DNA from: Dendrolimus kikuchii
Lineage: Eukaryota; Arthropoda; Insecta; Lepidoptera; Lasiocampidae
DNA: 64,000 nucleotides
Direction of reading: 5' to 3'
Assembly: GCA_019925095.2 (NCBI GenBank)
Contig: CM034394.1
Location: 22,306,272-22,370,271, forward strand
The notes under the pieces were generated by a model. That model was not told the origin of the DNA. It saw only the letters and a program-made list of their open reading frames with translations, and ran no database searches. Within the stretch, counting starts at the first letter, position 1. The number at the start of each line of letters is the position of its first letter. A program made the position numbers and the translations under genes. Below are positions 1-11,600 of the stretch, one piece after another.

Positions 1-115
1 TCGAATCCACCTGAATGCACACAAAAAATTTAATCGAAATCGGTCCAGCCGTTTAGGAGAAGTTGAGCTACATATACACGCACCGAAGAATTATACATAT
101 ACTTATATAAAGATA
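1..115 (+). repeat. Family D repeat, 3' end
   Basis: The AATCGGTCCAGCCGTTTAGG segment and the AAGAATTATA...TATATA end match the end of the fuller copy at 20536-20750. The 5' part is off the left edge of the window. Confidence 0.6.
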
Positions 116-1180
116 GATGAGTACAGTACTATATAATGGCATTTAGAATACAGTTTCTTACTGGATATCCATCTGTCTATTACATAATCAAAACTGCATG
201 GTATGTATTAGTATTTCTATGTATGGATTGAGCTATAACTAGAGCGATGGTTGAACTCGGTAAGCCAAAGCTCCCACAGGATCTGTTTGATCGATTCTCT
301 TAAGCAGATTAATGTTAACATCGTTTCCGCGCACCACTTAATCCCAAGTTTAGAATTGAGCCCAAAGGAAATTGTATGGTTTTATGCACATTAGCTGATT
401 AGTGATTTATATAAATTTGACAAAATCTAACATTAAAATGTTACAATTCTTTTATATGCATTATTATCTAACCATTTATCAAGTTCAACCATCGGAGGCC
501 GCCGAAAGAGAGAGGGAGAGAACGGTTCAAACGGCCTTCGTCCGCCGTGAACAGATGGGGGCTCGGAGACACCGTTTTACACGGAATCAACTTCCATGAT
601 TCCGTGGCAGAGGGCCGCTGTTTACAGAGGTATCAGTGGACCTTCACCTCTGTTTAACGCAGTGGTTTAATACAGCCCTGGTTCCCTGGGTTTGTACCAA
701 TCTGGCACACTAGAACGTTACAGTGCAGTGACTCTGTCCTAGATTCTGTGGCGTTTTTATTAAATATTTTGTATCTTCGAGACACAGGTAGGTTTAGTGG
801 GTAGTTCATCGGCCTCTGCCTTCATTGGAATAGGTACCGGGGCAGTCAGGTTCGAAGCTCTAAAGCGCACTTGTGTAGGCGGCACTAGGCGCAAGCGACA
901 GTGTTTTGACACTTACATATTATTTGTATTTTTTTTTATTAGGAGATTATTAGTACATAATTTAAACTTTTATAAGATGGTTAGATTTTTATTTAAATGC
1001 GCAGATAAACACACATATTCGTTCGTTCATCGTCAGCCAACCGCAGTCCACGGCTAGACGTACGTTTCCCCAAGTAAGCGCCACTCATCCCTGTCTTCCG
1101 ACTTCCTCATCCAGAGCCTACCGGCGACCTTGCCCGAGTCCTATTGGACACTCAACACACATATCGTATATCCCCAAATT

Positions 1181-1352
1181 AAATAATATACAACGGTCTA
1201 CTTTGAGGCCAATCCCATCCACCCAGACCATAGTAAATAAAGGAGAAAATTATTTTCCAAAATTTACCATACCAGGAATTAAATTCGGAGCCTCTGCGTT
1301 GCAGTGAGGTAAGCCGTCATAAGCTTAACCCGCTCAACTACAGAAGCCGTCA
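1181..1352 (-). repeat. SINE-B copy (tRNA-derived), decayed
   Basis: Reverse-complement match to the SINE at 14341-14565, including the body around CCCAGACCATAGTAAATAAA and the CTCTGCGTTGCAGTGAGGTA head. The B box has mutated (ATTAAATTCGG for ATCGAACCCGG), so this is an old copy. Confidence 0.65.
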
Positions 1353-1534
1353 ATCAAACTTATTGTTTAAAATACATATAAAAGCTGATTAGTTAATTAG
1401 TTATTTTGTGCGTATTTATATTACGTAGTTCTCAACAATCAATCTATAAAAACTAATATTTTGTATCTTGGCTTTTGGTTATCTGCAAGGATACGTCAAC
1501 CCCATTGTGCTTATAATATACTACATTAGTTCCG

Positions 1535-1665
1535 AAGTCTTTCTTTTCTTTTAGCTTCTCTCAATTTTTGGAGTCGGTATCATAAGTTGTTTCCTTCCAT
1601 ACTTCTCTATTCTCACATAATTATATCCTCTGTCACACCACAAATCATCATGTCATCTTTCTTCT
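1535..1665 (-). repeat. RTE-2 LINE 3' end, decayed
   Basis: Shares the GGAGTCGGTA..., CTTCCATACTTCTCTATTCT and CTGTCACACCACAAATCATC blocks with the RTE-2 3' ends at 49103-49240 and 57296-57343/58287 onward. Only the 3' untranslated part is present. Confidence 0.55.
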
Positions 1666-1829
1666 CTTGGGGGCTAAGAAGACAAGATTAAAAAATAAAC
1701 GAGAGCTTTATGTTGTTACAAAATATATTTTCAAGTGTCGCCAAACTTACTTGCATCATTACAAAGGTGAGACGTGCACCAACTGTCCAAAATCCAGTTA
1801 TGTTTTTGAACATTTACAGTATTATAAAC

Positions 1830-2395
1830 TTATACATCTAAAACATTAAAAGTAGTTAGAACATTATTAATACAATGTGCTTCTGCTGCTTTCTGATGCT
1901 TTATGTCTACTTCGTGACATTTAAATCTAAAACCGTCTTTCTTTTCAGTTTCGCTTATACCTGAATGAGCTTTGTCTCTAACTGTATTTCTGTGCTTGGA
2001 GCTTTTCTTTAAATACTTTCTTGCATTTGTATACAAAACACCCTGATCCTGATTTTTATTAGCATGTCTGAATTCAAGCTCTTCCTGTATTTATTTTCAA
2101 AGCCTCTGGTTTTGGAAATTTATCTCTCCATTCAATCGCACATCTAAAGCTTTCAAAATTTCCGGGTAAACTGTGTAACAACATAATAGATCCTAAATCT
2201 TCGTTGATATTTATACCCATATCAACAAGTTTATCTACAGCATCAAAAAAGGTATTCATAAAATGTTCTCTAACATTTCCTATCTCCGACATTTTATGTA
2301 CGATAAAACTAAAGGTGAATAATTTTATTCTTTCTTTGAATACAAGAAGGGGTACTTCTGTGTAGCACCATGATTTAATTTTGTCCATTAATGTT
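1830..2395 (-). pseudogene. Copia-type gag relic
   Basis: Minus-strand reading gives a gag-polypeptide (UBN2-like) segment with GNVREHF...FFDAVDKLVDMGININEDL and MLLHSLPGNFESFRCAIE, all typical of copia-family Gag. After a frameshift, FKCHEVDIKHQKAAEAH follows, the remains of a CCHC zinc knuckle. No protease, integrase or reverse transcriptase and no LTR is seen beside it. It lies antisense to the receptor gene and ends close to the acceptor of exon a. Confidence 0.7.
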
Positions 2396-2414
2396 GAATT
2401 TTCCTTGTTAACAG

Positions 2415-2611
2415 TTACGACACAAGAGTCATGGGGCCGACAGCCCATTGGGCCGATGAGGCCTTCACGGACAGAGCTCATTGGTTTAGCCAGCCGTCGT
2501 CAGGACTTCGAGTCCACGGTGTCCAAGCCCGGGACCGGGCCGTGTATAGGTGTCGAGTCGACTACCAAATATCGCCTACCAGAAATTACAGGATTGCTCT
2601 GGATGTTGTAG
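2415..2611 (+). CDS. Sidestep-like exon a: second half of Ig1
   Basis: Residues 1-65. The acceptor is TTAACAG after a pyrimidine-rich stretch and the donor is G|GTAAGT. The first base completes a codon begun upstream (entry phase 2); exit phase is 1. The peptide begins YDTRVMGPTAHWADEAF and carries the second Ig1 cysteine in YRCRVDY, followed by the Sidestep-typical SPTRN strand. The first Ig1 cysteine and Trp must lie in an upstream exon, and none was seen in 1-2414. An antisense copia-gag relic ends a few tens of bases before the acceptor, so an acceptor a few codons further left cannot be wholly excluded. Confidence 0.88.
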
Positions 2612-5600
2612 GTAAGTTGCTTTGAAAGACTTCAAATACGAAATTCAAAAACTCTGATCGAAATTTAAATGAAATACATTTTATTCAGTCGTTGAAATGT
2701 TGCCGTTGCCTACGAACTTTTGCAACACCAAGAGCATCGCCAACGCGTTGGCAACCTCGAATCCTTTTTAAACAATCCAATGTCGTAGCGCGGAGGAAAC
2801 ATACTATAATATGTACAAATTATATAAGTATAGAAACAAAATTAAAATAACATCTATGCAGTTATTTGAAGGTTTATTTTCATTTTTTTTATTTTTTTAT
2901 TTACATAAGCAAACCAAAGTTATCAATGTAAAAATTAAATAGAGCCATTCGATGGCATTCAATTTCGTTGTGTCCTTTCACTTCTGCGTCGTTTAAGTAA
3001 ACTGATTCAATGTGGTTGATCCCTGTAATATCAGCATTATAGCTCGAAAAAAATTATAATTTATTAAGTGTATTATTTATCGTACAATCATCGTCAAGAT
3101 TTCTAAAGTTTCTAATTAGAAATATTTAAAATTCAAAAATATTCGACAATCATTCTTCGAAATTCAAAAGAAACATTAACGGGCAAAAATTTAAATTAAC
3201 ATTCTTTTATTATTCACACGGAAATTCCTGAAATATTTTACATTATCCGCTTCTACCCGACCGTTGTATTTAATTGGATTCCAGAAAGATTTAAGTTTCA
3301 GAAAATTTAAAGGGGAAAGTCGGCAATAAACAGGGCCCTTTCTTTATGGCACGTGCCTAAAGCGGCTAAAACTATGCACATCTGGGGAACGATCTCGGAG
3401 GCAGATAGGCAAAACTCCTAAATTCTCACCTAATCTCGTAACCGTAATCTCGGGTTTTTGTGTTTTTAATAATATCATTTTAGTCGAATTTTGTTAAAAT
3501 CTAAAGTCATTTTTCTAAAAAATTAATGGCTTTCTGTGGGTGAAATTTTACAAAAAAGCGTGATTTGTATAACGATAGACGTAGTGAAATTTCAAAAACC
3601 TAAACATTGGTTTTAACCCTCATACATTTCTAACTGAACGGTAAATTTATTTTTCAGTGCACATAGGTGCATGGGGTATCGTTAGATATGTCTTGAAGAA
3701 ATGTAATACTGTTTTTTTTGAGATTTTTATTAAAATTTATGTATCAGAAGATATTTCCTCATACAATTGTAAAAAGTCTAACCTTCCTGTTAAACTTTGA
3801 GGTACAAAATTATTAAAAAAAATAAGGCGGTAGAATTAAAAAAATACTTTGAAATAAAATTATTGTAAACAGGATTCCTTTTGTAGTTTTCTACAGCTAT
3901 ACAGAAAACCTTACTGTACAATATACCCGTCAAAATGAATTTTTCTAAGCTTAATTTGCTACGTTAGTTCACCTGTCATTTTTCGTGTTTATGGCGAAAT
4001 TAGTAAAATTAAACCCAAGCTGTTGGAGCCAAAATCAACAAAAGTCAAGTCTAGTAGTTTTTGATATTTAGTTTACATATTTTAAAAAAATACTTATTAG
4101 TGTTCGACATCCAAACGACAAAAATAGGGTATGTATTGTTATATAATTAATATTAACAGCCCATAACTGCCCCACTGCTGGGCTCAGGCCTCCCACTATA
4201 GGGGAACGGACAGTATACCCGCCACGCTTGTCCAAGGCGGCTTGGCAGGTTTGACACATCGGTTATCTCGATGTGCAGGTTGCATCACGATGTTTTCCTT
4301 CACCGTTGTTAGCACGTGGTAATTGTAACAATATGCACATTAGGTCAGAAAACTGCCTAAGTGGTGCATGCGTTCCGGCCAGGATCGAACCCGCGCTCGT
4401 TGAGTTTAGGACGCGTGCACTAGCCATTGCGCTACCACGACTTGGCATGTATGGTTAGGTCTATTAAACTCTTTAATGTGTATATTCACACAGTTGGATT
4501 TTATTTTAATTAGTTATGACGTAGGAGGCTCAGTATTTTATTTATTACCTTAAGGGATTACCAATATGTACAATACAGTTATAATGATTAATTATGGTTT
4601 TATTTTTTATTGTTAGAGTACAGTAGACTGCCTGACTGTCCACTTGATGGAAAGTGGTTACCATCGCCTATAGACATTTGTAACACCAAAGGCGCTATCA
4701 ATGTGCTACTGCTCTCTAAATGGAGACTGGAACCTGGCCACTAATGCCAAAATACAACTCAAGGTTATTATGGTGGCATACTCTAGACCACGGGTGGTAG
4801 CTATCCATATGGTCAAATACCCTACCACGGGCACGCTATTGGAATTACAAAAATACCGAAATCAGGGAAGTCTACGATTGAAACGATAGTCTCCGGCAAT
4901 TTCGATGAGATAATAGCTGAAGTGGGCCCTAGGGTTGGTGGCCACCCAGATGGGAAAAAAAACGAAATATGTGCTGGGACACATATTAGAAGTGAAACTT
5001 CAACGGACAAGTGGAAAAACGAATCGCAACGGACAAGTAGAAAAACGAATCGCAACGGACAAGTGGAAAACGAATGGCAACGGATAAGTGGAAAAACGAA
5101 TGGCAACGGACAAGTAGAAAAACTTCCAAGTGACAAGTGACAAAATGAATCGCAACAAAATTTTAACTTGAAGTTTTACGGGCAGATTGTTAATGTACTT
5201 GTCCAATTTGAAAACCTGCCCGTAACCGTTTGCGACTATATCGGTTACCTTGATTCTCCTACGGATATTTTCATTTCTGATTCTATCCATAAAAGACACA
5301 CCCAACATAACTCGCTTCATAGCTCTTTGAACGAATTTGAATTATTGGATCAGTGCCACTGTCCGTGTCCATGTCTCGGCACCGTATGTCATGATGGGTA
5401 AGATACTCTGCTCGAAGACATTTGTCTTCAAGCATTGCGGGATGGTCCACGAGAAGACCTTTAAGACAGCACTTGTATTAGTAATATGAAAAGTGATTAT
5501 GTTAAAGACCAGCCAATCAAAATATTGGTGACAGTTCAAAAGACATAAACAACATTCTTCCATCGTGACGCGATTCCGCAATGTTTTTGTGTTTTATTAA

Positions 5601-8600
5601 AATAATTCAGGGCAAGAAAGAAGGGTAAAAAAGCTATGAAAAGTCGTCGGGCAATCTCGATAAAAACTAGTTGGATCGTAAACTTGACCCTCTGTTATCC
5701 TCGTCGAATCAAAGCGAAGTTTCAAACGAATTAGGGATGACGGCAGATGTGGAGTAACGATTATTGTATCGATTATATTTGTTCTATTAATTTAATTATA
5801 GATAGATAGGTAACACTTTATCGCTCAACAAAATAGCAACCATAAAACTATAGCTACAATATTTTTACACAAAATAATTGGCGACATAATCGCTTAGAGC
5901 GATCTCTTCCAGGTCGCCTAACTTATAGGACAATCTTGGCTAATCTGAAGATGTAGGTGATGCATAAATTCAAATAGGTTTTTTAAATTATCTTTAGTAA
6001 AGTTGTAGGTTTGTTGTATATTACTTTAGGCTGATGAGTCTTTTTGTAAATAAATTAAAGACACAAAGTCCATAGGAGCTAAATCAGGGCTGCGTGGAGG
6101 CCAGTGTATGTCGCTTCTTCTGGTGATCAATTTGGATGGGAAAATTTCACGTACTCTTGCAGACTATTGAACGTATGTGAGGTTGCCCCATCTTGCTGGA
6201 ACTATATTCTTTGATTCTAGCCGGAGAAGTTTTGCAGTTCTGGCACCAAGAAATTGTGTAATATTTTCACATAACCTTCTGAATTTACTGCAACCGCACA
6301 TCCTCCTGCACCCTCAAAAAAGTAAAGGCTAATAATTCCTGGTGCCGACATCGCAGCCCATACAGTTACTCTTGGTGAACGAAATAGCCTCTCATGCTTG
6401 AGTTGCGGATTTGTTGCACTCCAGTAGCGGAATTCTTGCTTATTTATAGGCCTGTTAAAGTGAAAATGAGATTCATTCGAAAACAAGATGTTGTTAAACG
6501 TCGAAAAGCGCTCAATTGCCTAGTTTACAAAATCAAGTCTATGACTGGCATCCTGGGGTTTTAATTCTTCTAACGGTCCATAGCGACTGATTTCCCAAGA
6601 GTAAAGCTACCTATTGGCATATCCCACTCGCCCCTCAGGGTTGATGCGTTCATGCAGTCAACTAAATAAATGTAACATTTCTATTGAGACGACTTGTATA
6701 AACGAAAATGTGTGTTTCATATGTCTGTCTTTGGATAAGAAACGATTATAAAAAAAATACCAATATATTTGCATTTTGGCAAGATTCTATATAATGTATG
6801 TTAAATACAAAAAATAACAAATCTTGGTATTTTATTGACATTTAAATTTGTAAAATCTATCCGTGCAGGAACGGAGAAAGAATACAATTTCCTGCGGCCG
6901 GGTGGCCTGTCGTAAGAGGCGACTAAACAACCCACAGCCAGGTGGTAGGGCATTTTCTCGACTGGATGGCGACCACCCCTGGTCTAGAGTATGCCGCCAT
7001 AACAACCTTGTGTTATGTTCCGGCATTAGTGACCAGGTTCCAGTCTCCTTTAAGAGAGCAGCAGCGCATTTCTAGCACCTTTGGTGTTGCAAATTTCCAT
7101 AGGCGATGGTAACCGCTTTCCATCAAGTGGGCCGTCTGCCTGTCTGCTGAACTCCTACAAAAAAAAAATAAAAAAAAAATAAGAAAATTGTTTATTTTAT
7201 TTACAAGAAAAATTTAACAATAATTTTTGTTTATGCTTAATATTGAGTGCTGTTTTTGTCTTTTGGATACAAGCATTTTATAAGCATTGACATATTTATA
7301 CTATAAAAAAAAATTGTACAGAGATTCCTTTAGTCTTTCATTTTTTTATCGACCACGTAGAAAACCAAGTACCCGTTTCAAAATACACGTGCAAAGTTAG
7401 CAAGCAAATACGCTTTTGAAATACTAAAGTTTCCATAAATGACCTCACATTTTCATATTTTCATTATAATAACAATATCTAGAAATTATTTCAGCACCGG
7501 TACCAAACGACCAAGGGCGTTGAAACTTTTTTATCCTATTTAACATATTTTCTTGAATTCAGGTAAAAAACTGAAATAAAGTAAGGAATGTAATAAGTTT
7601 ACGGAACAAAAATGTTTGTTGAAAAAGATATCATGGACACGGGTCCCGCATAAATTCTTTTGTAATCGAAAACACAACTCTTGGTGAATTATCTAGCTAA
7701 CATCTAATCTAATCTAATAATGTAACGGAAGGAAAAGTATACATAATTCACAAGTAAAGTGAATTATAACACACTAATACAGAACTATGTCTTCTACCTT
7801 ACCAAAACGAGGTTGACAAATACATGAAATTTATACGTAGACCAATTATAGCAAAGCTTCTTAAGAGTACTTGTATAAATGTATAAAATATTTTAAACAA
7901 GAGTTTTCCCCGCGGCCTAGCCAATGAGCCAAACACTATTACACACATTAAATTTTCATCTAGGCATAATTCGTCCTTGGAAAATTACAACTATCCCAGT
8001 TTTCAGGATAAAAAGTATCCTGTGTCCATTTTTGGTACAGAGACTACATATATACCAAATTTCAGCAAAATCAGTTTCGTAGTTTTTCCGTGAATTCGTA
8101 ACAGACAGTTACTTTAGCATTTATAATATCAACTTATGCATTAGTCCTAACTTTTATTTTGTCCTAACTTGATTTTTCAAAAAATTTAAACATTCAAAAA
8201 GTATTTCCAGCGAAACATCGATAATCGTTTCTCAAATAATTGCTCCACGTTTACCAACACTCTTCATTCAGATACGGCGCGGGATGATTTACGTCTGTCG
8301 ACAGTAAAAATTCGGGTCAGTTCGGGAATTAAAAAATTTACGAGGAACATAAGGGCGTCCGAGTTACATCAGATAAGTTAATACTTAAATGGATTACCTG
8401 CTATGTTACGAGCTTCTTAAAAAAAATACGATATTTGTTAAGGAGTAATATTTTTTACACTGATCTTGATTAGGTGTCTTATAGTCAGCTGGCTGCTTTT
8501 ACGGTTTTATTATGTGTTCTAAGATCTTGGGAACATATTATCTAATTGGCTTATTCTGTTGTACTTACTGTTATTTTCTAAATTCAATTTTTTGTTTAAA

Positions 8601-11600
8601 TGGCTTAAGAATCCCATCAAAATGGTCGTCTAGATGGTTACGACGTCTGGTCTAGAGTATGCCGCTATAACAACCTTGAGTTGTGTTTTGGCGTTAGTGG
8701 CCAGGTTTCAGTCTCCCTTTAGAGAGCGGCCGCACATTGGTAGCGCCTTTTGTGTTAAAAATATTCATAGACTTTATAGGCGATGGTAACCGCTTTCCAT
8801 CATATGGGCCGGGCCGTCTGCCTGTCGACTGACGTCATGCAATAATAAAAGAAATGTTTCATCTTGTCGTCTATATTTGTACAGACACAGTCATTTTTCT
8901 CGATAACTACCGGGTCTACATGGAAGGAATTTAGCAAGAATATATAACATATAAGTCGTGGAAGGCCACGACACACCTTCCATGATCAAATCGATCGTGT
9001 ACTAGCAGAAGGTGATGTCATGAGCCTTAAGAACAGACGAGCGTGCATGACAAGGGTTATGAATGTCAAAAAAGCATGTGAGGTGTGTAAGAGTAAATCT
9101 AAATGGCGCGCTGTTGTTCGTGCCTACCCCGCAAGGGAACTGGCGTGAAGTTATGAATGTATGTATATAATTTACATGCAGATGCACAATCATGTAGTTA
9201 AAGCACGAAAAATATAAAGATTGGGTTGCCGCCATATATGTCACTGAGTAGATATTGAATTTTTTATTCAGTAGAGTGCGTAATCTTATGAAATAATATT
9301 AGTAAAACTCGTAACTATATTCCTTAATTGCTTTTAATCTTAAAGTCAACAAATGGCGGGCTATTAGCTTAGAAAATAGTAAAAAATAATACCTCCCCAT
9401 CTAACCGTGAATTAAAAAATATTTAGGGTAAAAAGAAAACAAAATTATCAAACAAAAAATATAATTTTAATCAAAATTAAATTCAAGAAAATCCGTTGTC
9501 TTGAAATAGGGTAGTTTTAATTAAATACTTCTTTTAGGGGTTACGTAACCAAATAACAAAACCAGTGCACGTTTGCCGCTTCTATGGATCCTTGTTTGTC
9601 CACGGACTGTCATGAACTTATCCAGTTTGTACTGACTCACTGACTAAGAAGCTAGTTCAGCGAGTTCAGAATGCTTGTGTTCGGTTCTGCTTCGATATTC
9701 CATTAAGATGTCACGTCGCACCATATCTGAATAAGCTTTCAATTTTGAAAATGCTCCACTGTCGCAAGCTGCACTTAGCGTGTCTTCTATTTGGGGTAAT
9801 AGAATACAAAACCCCAGACTACATATATGATAAGCTCTTCTGGGTGTGAAGCCGTAGAATGATCACTTCTCGAACTTGTGCAAGACAACTCGCTTCGGAG
9901 CCCCATAACACTGCTGGCTTTCGGGGGACTTCTCATTATGCAGCATCAAGGTTCTGGAATAATATTCCTGATAGATTAAATGAAACTGCAGTGGAGATAA
10001 TTTGATTATCTATAATGGTTAGGGTTTAAGCAACGTAGTTTACACATTACACAGTTTAATACTACGCTCGCACTACCGAAGGCACACAGAGAGAAGAAGG
10101 CAGACATGAGAACCCCGATTCGAACAAAAAGGTTACCGGAAGTGTCATCGAGTGACATTTATCTACCGGATGCTTTTTACTTTTTAATATTAACAACCTT
10201 GACACACGAATAATGTGTTGGGTGATATTCTCATATTCAACAATTCCACCAACCATTAGAACTCTGCAATCTTTTTCTGGATTCAGATATATTTTAAAGA
10301 TATTTTTAAAAAAGCACCAACATTTACAGTGCAGCCTAAAACTTGACACAGGTGGTATTTGATTGCAATATTTTTATTTTTTTTACTTTTCATAATTGAA
10401 ACGTTTATATATTTGTTATTATCACTATTAGTTACTGTTATTACATTAATATCTGTTCTATATGTACTAATAACGGCATATATATGTGTACTAGCTGTGC
10501 CCGCGACGCCGTTCGCGTGGAATTTGTTTTCAAAGCCCCCCCGATTTTGAAATATTTTTCATTGCTGCTCCGCTCCTATTGGTTTTAGCGTGATGATGTA
10601 TAGCTTATAGCCTTCCTCGATAAATGGGCTATCGAACACTGAAAGAATTTTTCAAATCAGACCAGTAGTTCCTGAGATTAGCGCGTTTAAACAAACAAAC
10701 AAACTGTTCAGCTTTATATATTAGTATAAGATAAGATTTTATTGTTGTTATAATTATACTATGTAATGGTGTAATCTCTGCCGTGACGATATCTTATGGC
10801 TCAGCAGAAGATCTGCGCTGGTCTGCAGTCTAGCATTATGCTGAGACTGATGTCCCCCTTTAGGACGATTTGTTTTAAGTGTATTTTTGTTAACACTTAA
10901 TTTTATATCAGTTTAACTGTCCCAAATAAAATTATTTTCTTTCTTTCTTTAAATTTATATATTTGTATTACTGATTTATAAAATTACTTTTATATTGTCG
11001 CACAATTAAACGGTAACATGTTAAACAAAATACGTTGACACATATATTTATTGTATATAAATTAACAATACCAGGTTGTCATTCCCTTTGTTCTCAGATA
11101 CGTACAGGAAGAAAATGTCAGTGAATAAATATTCATATAATTTCCTTTCTGGCAGCCCATTTACATATGTGGAGCCCCGGGGCCCGGGGCCCGGGGCCCA
11201 TGGAGGCTTGTCTGCGATTTTGAAGTGCCGGCTTACTGACGGATATTGTATATCACATTCATAGTATATATATATGTGAATTTGATTTTCCTTTATTTCA
11301 ACTTATTTACATTCACGTATTTAACAAATTTGATTTCGGGACAGAATCCTCAAGGCTTATTCGTGTCGCATGGAGTCGCGGAATATATATGTATGAACAC
11401 TAATAATCACAATGCTCATCTTTATATCTGTAATTTTTCCGTACGAGTGTATGTGACTGAACTCCTCCTAAACGGTTGGACCGATTTTGATGAATTTTTT
11501 TAGATAAATAGGTAGATAGATAACAGTTTATTGTACACCATTACAGAAAACTTACGAACTAGTATTATTATAATTGTGTACAAAGGGCGTGTTTTTTGTG

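Larger units (their letters stand above)
1..2414. other. Intronic or 5' region upstream of exon a
   Basis: No exon for the signal peptide or first Ig1 half was recognised here. Besides the repeats listed separately it holds a GC-richer stretch at about 480-910 with short open frames that match nothing I know. The rest (116-480 and 910-1180) is AT-rich sequence in which I see nothing. Confidence 0.6.

Noticed and set aside
2431..2625. Independent small gene starting at the ATG at 2431
   Set aside because: The frame opens upstream of this ATG, is bounded by splice sites and is the C-terminal half of an Ig domain, so it is an internal exon.
5004..5132. CRISPR-like array of ~26-bp repeats
   Set aside because: Units are head to tail without spacers, inside a eukaryotic MITE; the second copy at 46165-46242 confirms this.
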